Shown one piece after another: positions 16,973 through 24,104 of a stretch of DNA of 24,203 bases. The position numbers were made by a program, and so were the translations under genes. Every line of letters begins with the position of its first letter. Within the stretch, counting starts at the first letter, position 1. The stretch lies in assembly GCA_025936675.1 (NCBI GenBank), contig JAICSX010000035.1, positions 1-24,203 of the forward strand, in the 5' to 3' direction. The notes under the pieces are model-generated. The model was given only the letters and a program-made list of their open reading frames with translations. It was not told where the DNA came from and ran no database searches. This DNA comes from Sphingomonas sp. (GTDB taxonomy: Bacteria > Pseudomonadota > Alphaproteobacteria > Sphingomonadales > Sphingomonadaceae).

Positions 16973-18579
16973 TGATAGGTCCCCAGCCGCACCTTGAGCA
17001 GCGCCGGCCCTGTGAAGTTGAGCCCGTAATCCACCTGATCGCCGTTCCAGCGGCGCGCCATTACCCAGTGGCCGTTCTCGTAGGTGCCTTCCTCCACATC
17101 GAGGAATTGCGAGTTTTCGCCACCTGCTTTGTCGAGCGAGAATTCGAGGCGAATGTCCGATGCGGCAACGAGGAATTCATTCGGGGCGAGCTGAATGATC
17201 GCGGCGCCCCCGACAGGCAGCGATTTGCTCGGGTTCGCCGGCGCGTCGGGGTGCCATTCGGGCTGTCCGAATGCCCACAAGCCGTATCGCGCCCGAACCT
17301 TCCAGCGTCCGAGTATCGCCGTCTGATCCGACGCGTCGCCGGACTTGGCGAAGCCGGCGGTCGGATGCGCGTAGGCGAGCTTTGCCCAGTCTCGAGCGAT
17401 CGGCGCGATCAGGGCGAATTTCGATGCAAACGCCGCGAGAGTTTCCGGATCGAGTTGCCTCGCGCCCAGCGGAAAGTTGAAATAGCCCGTCGCATCCATG
17501 CCGAAGGGCGACCAGCCGATCGCGTCATTCCCCAGCGCCAGCCAGAAGAAGCGCGCGAACGGTTCGTCATTCCCGGTCTCGGGAATCAGCAGCGGATTGT
17601 CGGGCCGGCGGTAGTCCTCGATGTACTTTGCATATTTCGCGTAGTCGGACGTGTAGATATCGGGCGCCTCGATATCGATGTGCGGCGCCCCGACCTTCCA
17701 AATGTCGATCACGTTCCAGTTGGGGCCCCCGCTCGCGCCGTGTTCGACTCCTTCCAGTGTGAACGGATCGGTCAGCGATGCATTGACGTACATCGGGAGG
17801 TTGAGCTCGGCCTTGCCCGCGGCCGCAACATGGTCGACGTAGCGCGCCACGTACCAGCTATTGAAGGCTTGATCGGCTAGCTTGCCGAATGCCTGCGACC
17901 ACGTTCCCCTTTTGCCCATCCCGCGCGCAAGCTCCGCCGGGATCGACTGCGCAAAGAGGCGATGGGCCTCAGGCGAGAAATCTCGCGGGATGCCGTAGCT
18001 GCCAGTCTCGTTCTCGACCTGCACCATGATGATCGTGTGTTGCGGATCGACCTCGCGGATGTGGCGCATCAGCGCGCCGAAGGCGTGGGCATCCGCCTCG
18101 AGCGTCTGTGGCCCGAGCGCCGACATCACCCAGTGAGTCTTCCCCTCAGGCGTGATCTCGCGCGGGAAGCGCTTGGTGTCGGTCTTCACCCACTCGGGCG
18201 TGTATTGCGGGTTTGTGTTCTTCCACGTGCCGAACCAGAGCAGGACGAGGCGAACATCATTGGCGCGCGCCTGCGCAAGTAAGGTATCGACCCACGAGAA
18301 ATCGAACCTGCCTTCGTGCGGCTCGATCTGCTCCCATGCGACAGGGATCTCGACCGTATTGGCGTGGAGCTGGTGGATCACCGGCCAGACCTTCGGCAGC
18401 TCCGCCGGATAATTGCTGCTATTGTTGACCTGCGCGCCGAGGATCAGGAACGGCGCGCCGTGGACGATGAGAGCATGCTTGCCGCCGGAGTGGACGAGGT
18501 GTGGAAGTTCGGCAGCGCAGACGGGGGTCGACGCGGCGGCAAGAAAAGCTCCGATCAGCAGGGTGCGCAACTTTCCCAC
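16969..18579 (-). CDS. GH35 beta-galactosidase (DUF5597 type), exported
   Basis: This 536-residue family 35 beta-galactosidase would remove beta-1,2-galactose from xyloglucan side chains, exposing xylose for the GH31 partner. The signal peptide ends near residue 22 (VCA-A). Acid/base E191 lies in QVENETGSYG and nucleophile E334 in LIPETGND; the C-terminal domain resembles DUF5597. This short architecture is that of xyloglucan-locus GH35 enzymes such as Cellvibrio Bgl35A, rather than the larger plant and animal lactases. The start is GTG at 18579 with AGGGGAG four bases upstream; the frame is open to 18606, but that longer start lacks a ribosome site. It heads a two-gene operon with GH31 and diverges from GH27 across operator copy C. 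Confidence 0.9.
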   Translation of the reverse strand: MGKLRTLLIGAFLAAASTPVCAAELPHLVHSGGKHALIVHGAPFLILGAQVNNSSNYPAELPKVWPVIHQLHANTVEIPVAWEQIEPHEGRFDFSWVDTLLAQARANDVRLVLLWFGTWKNTNPQYTPEWVKTDTKRFPREITPEGKTHWVMSALGPQTLEADAHAFGALMRHIREVDPQHTIIMVQVENETGSYGIPRDFSPEAHRLFAQSIPAELARGMGKRGTWSQAFGKLADQAFNSWYVARYVDHVAAAGKAELNLPMYVNASLTDPFTLEGVEHGASGGPNWNVIDIWKVGAPHIDIEAPDIYTSDYAKYAKYIEDYRRPDNPLLIPETGNDEPFARFFWLALGNDAIGWSPFGMDATGYFNFPLGARQLDPETLAAFASKFALIAPIARDWAKLAYAHPTAGFAKSGDASDQTAILGRWKVRARYGLWAFGQPEWHPDAPANPSKSLPVGGAAIIQLAPNEFLVAASDIRLEFSLDKAGGENSQFLDVEEGTYENGHWVMARRWNGDQVDYGLNFTGPALLKVRLGTYQ

Positions 18580-18613
18580 GAGTCTCCCCTCTCGAACCGT
18601 TTGCATCGCCGCT

Positions 18614-18627
18614 TGGTAGCGCTAACG
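18614..18627. promoter_or_regulatory. LacI-family-type operator, copy C (GH35 / GH27 divergent promoter)
   Basis: TGGTAGCGCTAACG is the exact reverse complement of copy B and keeps the TAGCGCTA core. It sits 34 bases upstream of the GH35 GTG and 19 bases upstream of the GH27 ATG, so one bound repressor could control both directions. Confidence 0.8.
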
Positions 18628-18646
18628 CAAGAGGCGAGGAGGGGGT

Positions 18647-19861
18647 ATGAATTCCATCGTCAACTTCGTCCTGCGCGTCGCGCTGGCGGTGAACCTTATT
18701 GCGACAGCGGCACTCGCGGAGACGACTCAGGAGATCGTGAACAAGGCCCCGAACGGCCTCGCGCTGACGCCGCCGATGGGCTGGAACAGCTGGAACAAGT
18801 TCGCGTGCAACGTGAACGAAAAGACCGTGCGCGACACGGTGGATGCAATGGTCGCGTCTGGCATGCGCGATGCCGGCTACAAATATGTCGTGATCGACGA
18901 TTGCTGGCAGGGTCCGCGCGACGCGAACGGCTTCATCACCGCTGATGCGAAGAAATTCCCCTCAGGCATCAAGGCGCTCGCCGATTATGTCCACTCGCGT
19001 GGGCTGAGTTTCGGAATCTATTCCGACGCCGGGCGTCTCACTTGCGGCGGCCGTCCGGCAAGCCAGGGCCATGAATATCAGGACGCGCTCACATACGCGC
19101 GCTGGGGCGTGGATTACCTGAAATACGATTGGTGCAGCACCGGCAACCGCAATGCCCAGGAAGCTTATGCGGTCATGGCCGACGCCTTGCGCGCAACCGG
19201 CCGAAATATCGTCTTCTCCATGTGCGAATGGGGTACCGCCAAGCCGTGGCTATGGGCGAAGAATACCGGCAATCTTTGGCGAACGACCGGTGACATTTTC
19301 GACAGCTTCAACAAGCAGGACGATGCGCACAAGAGCTGGGCGCATACGGTCACGGAAATCGTCGATTTGAACGAGCCATTGTGGCCTTACGCGGGCCCCG
19401 GCCACTGGAACGATGCAGATATGCTCGAGGTCGGCAATGGCGGCATGTCGCAGACAGAGTATCGCTCGCACTTTTCCCTCTGGGCGATGATGGCCGCGCC
19501 GCTGATGGCGGGCAATGACATCGCGCACATGGACGAGGCGACGCGCTCCATCCTCCTCAACAAGGACGTGATCGCGGTCGATCAGGATCCAGTCGGAGTG
19601 CAAGGCCACAGAGTGTGGAAGCAGGGCGATAGTGAAGTCTGGGTGAAGCCGCTCTCGGGCGGTGCAAAGGCGCTCCTGCTGTTCAACCGTGGCGATGCGC
19701 CCGCGGCGATCCGCGCGACGTCGGATCAGCTCGGCTGGCCGGCGGGCGTTCGCGCGAAGGTCCGCGATCTTTGGGTGCATAAGGACGCAGGCCGCTGGTC
19801 AGGGTCGATCGAAGCGACGGTCGAACCGCACGGCGTCGCGATGTACCGGATTACGCCCTAA
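18647..19861 (+). CDS. GH27 alpha-galactosidase, exported
   Basis: This 404-residue family 27 enzyme removes alpha-1,6-galactose, for example from galactomannan or galactoglucomannan. A Sec signal peptide ends near residue 24 (ALA-E). The barrel starts with LTPPMGWNSWNKF. Nucleophile D161 is in LKYDWCS and acid/base D216 is in WRTTGDIFDSF, 55 residues apart as in plant GH27 enzymes. HWNDADMLEVGNGG and a C-terminal antiparallel beta domain complete the fold. The ATG at 18647 has a strong GAGGAGGGGG ribosome site. It diverges from GH35 across operator copy C, and its stop shares CTAA with the convergent mannanase, matching the functional pairing of mannan backbone and side-chain cleavage. Beta-L-arabinopyranosidase activity is known for some GH27 members and is a less likely alternative. 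Confidence 0.92.
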   Translation: MNSIVNFVLRVALAVNLIATAALAETTQEIVNKAPNGLALTPPMGWNSWNKFACNVNEKTVRDTVDAMVASGMRDAGYKYVVIDDCWQGPRDANGFITADAKKFPSGIKALADYVHSRGLSFGIYSDAGRLTCGGRPASQGHEYQDALTYARWGVDYLKYDWCSTGNRNAQEAYAVMADALRATGRNIVFSMCEWGTAKPWLWAKNTGNLWRTTGDIFDSFNKQDDAHKSWAHTVTEIVDLNEPLWPYAGPGHWNDADMLEVGNGGMSQTEYRSHFSLWAMMAAPLMAGNDIAHMDEATRSILLNKDVIAVDQDPVGVQGHRVWKQGDSEVWVKPLSGGAKALLLFNRGDAPAAIRATSDQLGWPAGVRAKVRDLWVHKDAGRWSGSIEATVEPHGVAMYRITP

Positions 19862-21180
19862 GATTTCAGCGCGGTCGCAAAGTCCCGGATCACTGCCTGC
19901 GTTGACTTGTCGACATCGAACACGCTGTACCAGCCCTGCGGCTCATGCGGCGGGTCTGCAACGTAGCTGGTGTCGCCGCGGACGAAATGGTGGTCCGGAT
20001 GCTGCGCGCGTCCTTCGCCGCCCCAGCCCCAGAAATTGCATCCCTGGAGCGGGGCGCCCGAGCCGACGCTGTCAATAACAGCTGAAAAGATGAGCTGGTA
20101 GAATCGGTCCTTGAACGTTGTCGGCGTGCCCGGCACGAAGCTTCCGCGGTCACGCGGGAATCCGAATTCCTCGATCACCAGTGGCTTGTTCAATCGCTTC
20201 GCGATGGCGATTTGCTGCGCAATATAACCGCGGCTGTTGCGCTCGACGGTCGGCCATGTGCCGGCGAGATCCTTCGGATCAGCCCAGTTCCAGTTCTGCG
20301 GCCACACGTGCGCGTTGACGTAATCGATCGCGGACGAGCCGTGCGCGTCGATGACGCACTGCTCGCTTTCGATGCAGCCCATCGTCCCTTCGCTGCCGGT
20401 CGAAACCATGTGGTTCGGATCGATCGACTTGATCAGCCGCGCGGTGCCGTCGATCCAGGCGAGATAGGCCTTCATGTGCCTGCGCCCGGCAGTCTCGCTG
20501 CCACCAGGCCGCGGCTCGTTGGCGAGCTGCCAGGAGAAGATCGCTGGATCGTCGCGATAGAGGCGGCCCGTCACCGTATTGCGGCGTCCAACCACCGCCC
20601 GCACATAATCATCGAACATACGCACCGCGGCGGCGTGGCCATAGAATTCCGAGGACATGTTCGGGAACTCGGGCCACGGATGCGCCGGGTCGTTCATGTT
20701 GATGTAGCGCCCGCCGTTCGTCCAATAGAGATAGGTCACCATGCCGCCCGACCATTCCCAGAAGTTGGTCAGGTAGATGACCGCGGTGAGCCCGCGCTTG
20801 CCCATTTCCGCGAGCGCATTGTCGAGTCCCCGAAGAAGCGTCTCGTTGAAATGCTGCGTGCGGTTGCGGAACGTCGGTCGCACCGAATTCTTGAGCGGCG
20901 AAAGTTCGCTGCTTCCGAGAATCCGGACATTGTTGATTCCAAGCGCCGCAACCCGATCGAACTCGCGCTTCAGCCGGTCGCCGCTGCCGATTGGCGCATC
21001 CGCACCGAGATAGGCGGCGTACCACAAGTTGGTGCCGGCGACTCGATAAGGCCGTTTGCCGAATCGGAATTCCGTGCCCGTCCTTCGGATGAACGGACTA
21101 GTGCCGCGCTTCGGTGCGGCGACGGCGGAAGATGCGAGCAGAGCAGCGCTTCCAATCAGCAAATCGCGACGATCGAGCAT
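19858..21180 (-). CDS. GH5 (subfamily 7-like) endo-beta-1,4-mannanase with Tat signal
   Basis: This 440-residue family 5 enzyme would cut the beta-1,4-mannan backbone of galactomannan or glucomannan. The N-terminus LDRRDLLIGS is a twin-arginine signal ending near SAVA-AP. Acid/base E222 lies in QLANEPRPGG and nucleophile E338 in VIEEFGFPRD. GTNLWYAAYLGA near the start, FWEWSGGMVTYLYW and GCNFWGWGGEG near the end are typical of GH5_7 mannanases. A GTG at 21183 precedes the ATG at 21180; the ATG is chosen because AGGGGG is seven bases upstream of it. It diverges from the other GH5 gene across operator copy D and overlaps GH27 by 4 bases at the stop. A mannosidase mode of action is a minor alternative. 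Confidence 0.88.
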   Translation of the reverse strand: MLDRRDLLIGSAALLASSAVAAPKRGTSPFIRRTGTEFRFGKRPYRVAGTNLWYAAYLGADAPIGSGDRLKREFDRVAALGINNVRILGSSELSPLKNSVRPTFRNRTQHFNETLLRGLDNALAEMGKRGLTAVIYLTNFWEWSGGMVTYLYWTNGGRYINMNDPAHPWPEFPNMSSEFYGHAAAVRMFDDYVRAVVGRRNTVTGRLYRDDPAIFSWQLANEPRPGGSETAGRRHMKAYLAWIDGTARLIKSIDPNHMVSTGSEGTMGCIESEQCVIDAHGSSAIDYVNAHVWPQNWNWADPKDLAGTWPTVERNSRGYIAQQIAIAKRLNKPLVIEEFGFPRDRGSFVPGTPTTFKDRFYQLIFSAVIDSVGSGAPLQGCNFWGWGGEGRAQHPDHHFVRGDTSYVADPPHEPQGWYSVFDVDKSTQAVIRDFATALKS

Positions 21181-21218
21181 CACTTGTCCCCCTAAGACGT
21201 TGCGTCACGAACCTGATC

Positions 21219-21232
21219 TGTTAGCGCTATCA
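21219..21232. promoter_or_regulatory. LacI-family-type operator, copy D (mannanase / GH5 divergent promoter)
   Basis: TGTTAGCGCTATCA keeps the TAGCGCTA core and the TG...CA ends of copy A. It lies 38 bases upstream of the mannanase ATG and 33 bases upstream of the GH5 ATG chosen here. Position at a fourth divergent promoter supports a real regulatory site. Confidence 0.78.
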
Positions 21233-21265
21233 CACGCGACGATGAAGGCCCCGGAGTGCTGCGCA

Positions 21266-22294
21266 ATGTGGAAGTTCGTTCTGAGTGCCGCCCTTGCGAT
21301 CAATTCAACGTCGGTCACCGCGAAACCCGTTTCAAAGGCGGTGCCGCCGGCGATGGCGTCGCCGTTCCACCGGGGCGTAAACGTGCTTGGCTACGATCCT
21401 TATTGGCGCGACGTCAGCAAGCGCCGCTTCCAGTGGCGGCACTTCACCGAGATCAGGAAGGGCGGCTTCGACTTCGTCCGCCTGGTCCTGCAGGCATTCA
21501 GGCACATGGGTCCCGACAATCGCCTCGACCCCGAGTGGCTGAGCAAGCTCGACGACGTGGTCGCTCATGCCCGTGAGGCAGGTCTCGGAATCATCATCGA
21601 CGAGCATGATTTCGATGCCTGCTCGACCGACGTCGACATGTGCAGGACCCGCCTGTCTGCCTTCTGGCAGCAGGTTGCGCCGCGCTTCGCGAATGAGCCG
21701 CGCAACATCGCCTTCGAGCTGTTGAACGAGCCGCATGACAAATTGAATGGCGAACCGTGGAACGAGCTCTTCGCAGAGGAGCTGGCGATCGTACGGAAGA
21801 CGAATCCGACGCGGATCGTCGTCGTCGGCCCCACGCACTGGAACAGCCTCAAGGACCTTCCGCTTCTGAAGCTGCCGAACGATCCGAACCTGCTCGTCAC
21901 CTTTCATTATTACGAGCCGTTCCACTTCACCCATCAGGGTGCGACGTGGGTCGGCCCGGAGATCAAGGCGCTCCACGGAATCACCTGGGGAAGCGATGCG
22001 GACCGCGCCGCGCTGAAGGCCGATTTCGACACGGTCGCCGCCTGGTCGGCCGCCAACCGGCGACCGATTCTGCTCGGCGAGTTCGGCGCGTACGATAAGA
22101 GCGGGACTCCGATGGACCTTCGGGTCGCCTACACCTCGGGCGTGCGCTGTGAAGCCGAGCGGCACGGCTTCGGATGGGCATACTGGCAATTCGATGGCGA
22201 CTTTGTCGCGTGGGACATGGCGAAGGACCAGTGGGTGCAGCCAATCAAGGACGCCCTGATCCCGCCTGGCAAGGACGAGTGCGCAACTCGTTAA
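21266..22294 (+). CDS. GH5 endo-beta-1,4-glucanase-like enzyme, exported
   Basis: This 342-residue family 5 enzyme resembles bacterial cellulase A-type endoglucanases and is the only candidate in the window for cutting the beta-1,4-glucan backbone. A Sec signal peptide MWKFVLSAALAINSTSVTA is followed by the barrel: FVRLVLQ, IIIDEHDFD, acid/base E155 in LLNEPHD, TFHYYEPFHFTHQG, nucleophile E272 in LLGEFGAYD, and YWQFDGDF. The frame is open far upstream (21056), but that would cross the operator and the mannanase start. The ATG at 21266 is chosen because it begins a clean signal peptide with GGAG upstream; an ATG at 21242 is the alternative. The subfamily could not be assigned, so xyloglucan, glucomannan or cellulose may be the substrate. 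Confidence 0.85.
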   Translation: MWKFVLSAALAINSTSVTAKPVSKAVPPAMASPFHRGVNVLGYDPYWRDVSKRRFQWRHFTEIRKGGFDFVRLVLQAFRHMGPDNRLDPEWLSKLDDVVAHAREAGLGIIIDEHDFDACSTDVDMCRTRLSAFWQQVAPRFANEPRNIAFELLNEPHDKLNGEPWNELFAEELAIVRKTNPTRIVVVGPTHWNSLKDLPLLKLPNDPNLLVTFHYYEPFHFTHQGATWVGPEIKALHGITWGSDADRAALKADFDTVAAWSAANRRPILLGEFGAYDKSGTPMDLRVAYTSGVRCEAERHGFGWAYWQFDGDFVAWDMAKDQWVQPIKDALIPPGKDECATR

Positions 22295-22351
22295 TCGTGC
22301 AATCAGCCTGAGTAGCTATGCCGCCCCGGCGACAAAGATCCGAGCGGCTGA

Positions 22352-22843
22352 ATGGATAGAATGGACAGGCGCTTCTTTCTCGGAGTCACCAGTGTAGCCG
22401 CGCTCGGCAGCGTTATGCTGTTCGGGCGCTCCGGCAACGCTGCCCCGGCAATGCACTTTTCCGTCAATCATACGCCGGCCGAGTGGCGGAAGATCCTGGG
22501 ACCTCAGCGCTATGCGGTGCTGCGTGGAGCAGCGACCGAGCATGCTTTCTCAAGCCCGCTGCTGAACGAGCACCGCCGCGGTACCTTCATTTGTGCCGGT
22601 TGTGCACTGCCGCTCTTCAACTCGGCGTCCAAGTTCGAAAGCGGGACGGGCTGGCCGAGCTTCTGGACGGTGCTTCCACGCGCTGTCGTTACGCGCGCCG
22701 ATCACAGCGATTTCATGGAACGGACCGAAGTGCTCTGCGCTCGCTGCGGCGGGCACCTCGGTCACGTGTTCCACGATGGACCGAAGCCCACAGGCCTTCG
22801 CTATTGCATGAACGGACTGGCGCTGAACTTCAGGGCCGCCTGA
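22352..22843 (+). CDS. msrB: Peptide-methionine (R)-S-oxide reductase with Tat-like signal
   Basis: This 163-residue protein reduces methionine-R-sulfoxide in proteins. Zinc-binding CxxC pairs are C81/C84 (CAGC) and C129/C132 (CARC). GTGWPSF is the family motif, and the catalytic cysteine is C152 in LRYCMNG, where most members have RYCxNS. An N-terminal MDRRFFLGVTSV segment with a hydrophobic stretch ending near NAAPA is a twin-arginine-type signal, indicating a periplasmic location. The start is ATG 22352 or ATG 22361; both leave the RR motif intact. It lies 57 bases after the GH5 gene with no operator of its own visible. A functional link to polysaccharide use is not evident; it is probably a general envelope repair enzyme. 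It converges with the next gene, leaving 2 bases between stops. Confidence 0.9.
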   Translation: MDRMDRRFFLGVTSVAALGSVMLFGRSGNAAPAMHFSVNHTPAEWRKILGPQRYAVLRGAATEHAFSSPLLNEHRRGTFICAGCALPLFNSASKFESGTGWPSFWTVLPRAVVTRADHSDFMERTEVLCARCGGHLGHVFHDGPKPTGLRYCMNGLALNFRAA

Positions 22844-22845
22844 TC

Positions 22846-23169
22846 TTAAGCGACTATCCGCAATTTTCCGCGCTTGCCGGGCGCGGCGTAGCAAACGACC
22901 CCCAGCTCTGCTTGGAGCCGCGCGAGCTCCTTCTCCTTGGCCTCACGCGAGGCTTCGGCATAGCGCTTCTCGATCTCGGCCTCTTCGGGCGTAAGCTCGC
23001 GGAAATAGCTGATCGTTAGCTTGTGCCCGAACACTTCGTCACCACGAAGCCGAAGCTCGGCGGCGGCGTCCTCGGGCAAACTGTTGCGCAGCTCGGTGAG
23101 TTTCTCGATCAGCTCGTCGATGGACACATGGTCCTCGACGTCGACGAACTCCTTGACGCGTCTACTCAT
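22846..23169 (-). CDS. Small charged protein of unknown function
   Basis: This 107-residue cytosolic protein is not recognised. The first half contains DELIEKLTELRNSLPEDA, with an amphipathic look, then a short strand-like section (AELRLRGDEVFGHKLTISYF). Residues 59-90 (TPEEAEIEKRYAEA and onward) are rich in Glu, Lys, Arg and Ala and look like a single long helix or coiled coil. There is no signal peptide. The ATG at 23169 has a strong GGGGAGGG ribosome site about seven bases upstream, which supports a real gene. It is transcribed divergently from the tRNA-Ser gene and converges on msrB. The upstream region holds two inverted repeats that may regulate it. Confidence 0.75.
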   Translation of the reverse strand: MSRRVKEFVDVEDHVSIDELIEKLTELRNSLPEDAAAELRLRGDEVFGHKLTISYFRELTPEEAEIEKRYAEASREAKEKELARLQAELGVVCYAAPGKRGKLRIVA

Positions 23170-23257
23170 TCGTGACCCTCCCCGGCCCTCGGGGCATCAA
23201 TACCTTCTGCGCGAATCCCCACGCAATCGACTTTCTGCAATTTATCCCCAGCGAAGT

Positions 23258-23271
23258 TTCACATCTGTGAA
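23258..23271. repeat. Short inverted repeat TTCACA-TC-TGTGAA
   Basis: TTCACATCTGTGAA is a 6-2-6 inverted repeat about 90 bases upstream of the minus-strand small gene and 137 bases before the tRNA. It has the form of a dimeric regulator site but matches none that can be named with confidence. Confidence 0.4.
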
Positions 23272-23296
23272 TCCCGTGGACAGGAAAATGTCAGGA

Positions 23297-23319
23297 TTCA
23301 GTAGCGAACCGCTACTGAA
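23297..23319. repeat. 10-bp perfect inverted repeat upstream of tRNA-Ser
   Basis: TTCAGTAGCG and CGCTACTGAA are perfectly complementary arms separated by AAC. No T-run follows on either strand, so an intrinsic terminator is unlikely. An operator for the divergent small gene, or a stem-loop in its long leader, are the options. The GTAGCG/CGCTAC halves resemble those of the LacI-type operator but the spacing differs. Confidence 0.5.
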
Positions 23320-23358
23320 AGTCTCGACTTCGGCATTCATGCGCGTCGAGCGACGCGG

Positions 23359-23387
23359 TTGAAGCTTCTGGAGCCCGCCTATATAGC
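23359..23387 (+). promoter_or_regulatory. Probable sigma-70 promoter of tRNA-Ser
   Basis: TTGAAG at 23359-23364 and TATAGC at 23382-23387 are spaced by 17 bases (TATATA at 23380 gives 15). Transcription would start about 15 bases before the mature tRNA 5' end at 23408. The position suits a tRNA promoter; the -10 match is moderate. Confidence 0.5.
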
Positions 23388-23407
23388 CGCCGGTCTCAAG
23401 CCTTCCC

Positions 23408-23500
23408 GGAGACGTGGGTGAGTGGCTGAAACCAGCGGTTTGCTAAACCGCCGTACGGGGAATTCCCGTACCGAGGGTTCGAATCCCTCCGTCTCCGCCA
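23408..23500 (+). tRNA. tRNA-Ser (anticodon GCT)
   Basis: A 93-base class II tRNA. The acceptor stem is GGAGACG/CGTCTCC with discriminator G and an encoded CCA at 23498-23500. The anticodon stem GCGGT/ACCGC frames loop TTGCTAA with anticodon GCT at 23442-23444, reading AGC and AGT. The long variable arm (TACGGG/CCCGTA) is typical of serine tRNA, and the T arm contains GGTTCGAATCC. No clear intrinsic terminator follows. Confidence 0.97.
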
Positions 23501-23690
23501 CCTAGTCAGGCTATTGTGAGAACCGGGTCTCCGGCCCCCGAAGTCTCCCCGGAAAGCGCCACTTTTCGCGCCGATTCGAGACTCGAGAGAGGCAACTTCT
23601 TCGGCCTTGCGTTATCGAATTCCGTCTTTTCTCTAAGGGCGAATTTCGAGGTACGGGATGGGTCAGGATCAATAAATCAGCGGTAGCGAA
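23501..23690. other. Intergenic gap after tRNA-Ser, nothing recognised
   Basis: These 190 bases between the tRNA and the next gene contain no convincing reading frame, terminator or att repeat. By eye the second half is more A/T-rich than the flanking genes, as often seen near integrated elements. Confidence 0.5.
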
Positions 23691-24104
23691 CTAACGGTCC
23701 CAACGGACGGGCACGGCGTCGGGCGCGGTCAGCCGCTTGATGGTCAGATGTGCGGGTAGGGTGCCCTCGACTACGCTGTTGAGCACTGCTGGGGACAGGA
23801 AGGCGAGACGAACAATTCGGACCACGTAGGCCGCGGTCAGGCCTTCCCGCCGGGCGAGATCCTCGATGGTCTGCGCGGTATTGGCCTGGAGTTCTCGCCA
23901 CCAGTTGCGGCCCTGAACGATCGCCTTGACGAGCGTCCGGTCGACAGTTGCGGCGGCGGCGCTGCCGTCCCGCTGAATCAGCCGCATCACATGGCCGCTC
24001 CGCTTTAACCGACCGGCGATGTCGAGCTTTATGGGTTCGCGGGCAATATGAATACCAAGCAGCTTTTCCAATTCAGTCGGATTGAGCTGAATGCTGAACT
24101 TCAT
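23691..24104 (-). CDS. Recombinase-associated small DNA-binding protein (putative)
   Basis: This 137-residue protein resembles small proteins found beside (or as the C-terminal part of) site-specific serine recombinases in alphaproteobacterial mobile elements. The recognisable part is WWRELQANTAQTIEDLARRE followed by GLTAAYVVRIVRLAFLSP, a helix-turn-helix-like unit of the KorB/ParB kind, then a C-terminal LTIKRL...VPVRWDR ending. The N-terminal part (IKLDIAGRLKRSGHVMRLI) looks like beta strands. The ATG at 24104 (MKFSIQLNP) is preferred, with GGAG a few bases upstream. A TTG at 24128 is an alternative, and the frame is open back to a stop at 24189. The expected recombinase gene would lie beyond the right edge on the same strand. 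Its position just after a tRNA fits an integrated element. Confidence 0.6.
   Translation of the reverse strand: MKFSIQLNPTELEKLLGIHIAREPIKLDIAGRLKRSGHVMRLIQRDGSAAAATVDRTLVKAIVQGRNWWRELQANTAQTIEDLARREGLTAAYVVRIVRLAFLSPAVLNSVVEGTLPAHLTIKRLTAPDAVPVRWDR

Noticed and set aside
22295..22351. GCCG-CCC-CGGC in the GH5-msrB gap as a terminator
   Set aside because: A 4-bp stem without a following T-run is not a supportable intrinsic terminator.
23241..23250. TTATCCCCA resembling a DnaA box
   Set aside because: It is a single imperfect copy (consensus TTATCCACA) with no cluster and no dnaA or dnaN nearby, so no origin is claimed.
23527..23533. GTCTCCG repeat of the tRNA-Ser 3' end as a possible att site
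   Set aside because: Seven matching bases only 30 bases downstream is too short and too close to be a credible attachment repeat.
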